Shown here in pieces: positions 63,558-64,000 of a stretch of DNA of 64,000 bases (position 1 is the first letter of the stretch; each line of letters starts with the position of its first letter). Under the pieces are notes generated by a model, which was given only the letters and a program-made list of their open reading frames with translations, ran no database searches and was not told the origin of the DNA. The stretch covers positions 1-64,000 of the forward strand of contig NZ_JH992962.1 of the NCBI RefSeq assembly GCF_000315445.1, in the 5' to 3' direction. The translations under genes and the position numbers were made by a program. This DNA is from Alloiococcus otitis ATCC 51267. Its GTDB lineage: Bacteria > Bacillota > Bacilli > Lactobacillales > Carnobacteriaceae_A.

Positions 63558-64000
63558 ATGTATTTAATTGAACCAATCCGCAATGGGGAATGGGTTTATG
63601 ACCAAGGCACGGCCATGGCGATCCAGGCTTACATCCGGGATGAAGTTTTCTTAGGGGAGGACATCATCTTCCCTTACCTGGTCAACCCTTCCATCCAGCT
63701 TGGTGTCAACCAAAATGCTTATGAGGAGGTTAACCAGCCCTTTATGGACGAAAACGATATCGGACTGGTCAGACGTGACACTGGTGGCGGCGCTATTTAC
63801 CTAGACGACCGGAATATGAGTTATTGCTACTTGATTAGTACGGATAATGCCAATGATGTTTACGGCAACTTCAAAAAATTGTATGACCCCATTATCCGGG
63901 TGTTGAAAAACATGGGTGTGGAAGGCTTAGAACAAAAAGGTCGAAATGACTTAACCTTAAATGGACGGAAAATTTCTGGGGCTGCCATGACTGTGGTCCA
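63558..64000 (+). CDS. lplA: Lipoate-protein ligase A (partial, runs off the window)
   Basis: The first 147 codons of a lipoate-protein ligase, cut by the window end. It starts MYLIEPIRNGEWVYDQG and has the lipoate-binding 'VRRDTGGGAIYLDD' and 'LNGRKISGAAM' with the catalytic Lys. The ATG chosen lies 8 bases after AGGAGT; an overlapping ATG at 63554 is out of frame. It follows sirTM by 11 bases. This matches the LplA2 position in SirTM operons. Confidence 0.92.
   Translation, partial: MYLIEPIRNGEWVYDQGTAMAIQAYIRDEVFLGEDIIFPYLVNPSIQLGVNQNAYEEVNQPFMDENDIGLVRRDTGGGAIYLDDRNMSYCYLISTDNANDVYGNFKKLYDPIIRVLKNMGVEGLEQKGRNDLTLNGRKISGAAMTVV

Overview
The window looks like chromosome of a low-to-mid GC Firmicute of the order Lactobacillales, most likely an Aerococcaceae (Aerococcus-like) bacterium. 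The grounds are strong AAGGAGG ribosome binding sites, the radA-yacL-gltX-cysS-mrnC-rlmB backbone without disA, a class III fructose bisphosphatase, PurS-type FGAM synthetase and the lactic-bacterial SirTM/Zn-macrodomain/lipoate ligase cluster. The family-level assignment is an inference. No prophage, intact insertion sequence or CRISPR array is visible; almost every gene reads as an intact chromosomal gene.

Layout. 1-365: 3' end of a 23S rRNA, a 5S rRNA and two terminators. 730-1790: an A+T-rich erm methyltransferase gene on the minus strand behind an attenuator-like hairpin. 2133-3392: a mechanosensitive-channel-like protein. 3811-7911: ccpN, the PPDK regulatory protein and ppdK, a glycolysis/gluconeogenesis control unit. 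8319-21307: one collinear purine block purS-Q-L-(F-M fused)-N-H-D-E-K-C followed by guaB. 21428-25178 (minus): brnQ, ridA, a HesB-like protein and an old-yellow-enzyme oxidoreductase. 25421-39551: dut, radA, an orphan betaine-type binding lipoprotein, yacL, gltX, a folate set (folC, folE, folB, folK), two D-2-hydroxyacid dehydrogenases, cysS, mrnC and rlmB. 39988-43816 (minus): ppk and ppx. 44065-54234: uvrC, small and hypothetical genes, pdxK/thiD, a HAD phosphatase, ung, pta, a two-part ThrE exporter, a guanylate-kinase-like protein and guaC. 54906-60215: a PAP2 phosphatase, a flavodoxin-fold oxidoreductase, class III fbp and a secreted DUF1002 protein. 60281-64000: a second old yellow enzyme, divergent from a Zn-macrodomain / SirTM sirtuin / lipoate ligase operon that runs off the window.

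The most unusual observation is in the purine block. Both glutamine-hydrolysing parts of the pathway appear to have lost their catalytic residues while their reading frames stay intact. PurQ has Gly where the nucleophilic Cys belongs and lacks the His/Glu pair. PurF starts without any N-terminal Cys and has His and Ser at the conserved glutamine-site Arg and Asn. The PRPP site of PurF and the synthetase PurL look normal. Together this suggests de novo purine synthesis driven by free ammonia, or by an unidentified ammonia donor, rather than glutamine. PurF is also fused in frame to PurM, with a perfect ribosome binding site kept at the old purM start.

Other points worth attention are paired CcpN-like boxes around the ccpN promoter, four separate intergenic tandem-repeat arrays with periods near 31 or 40-42 bases, a probable transcription attenuator before erm, and several small proteins below the usual annotation size.
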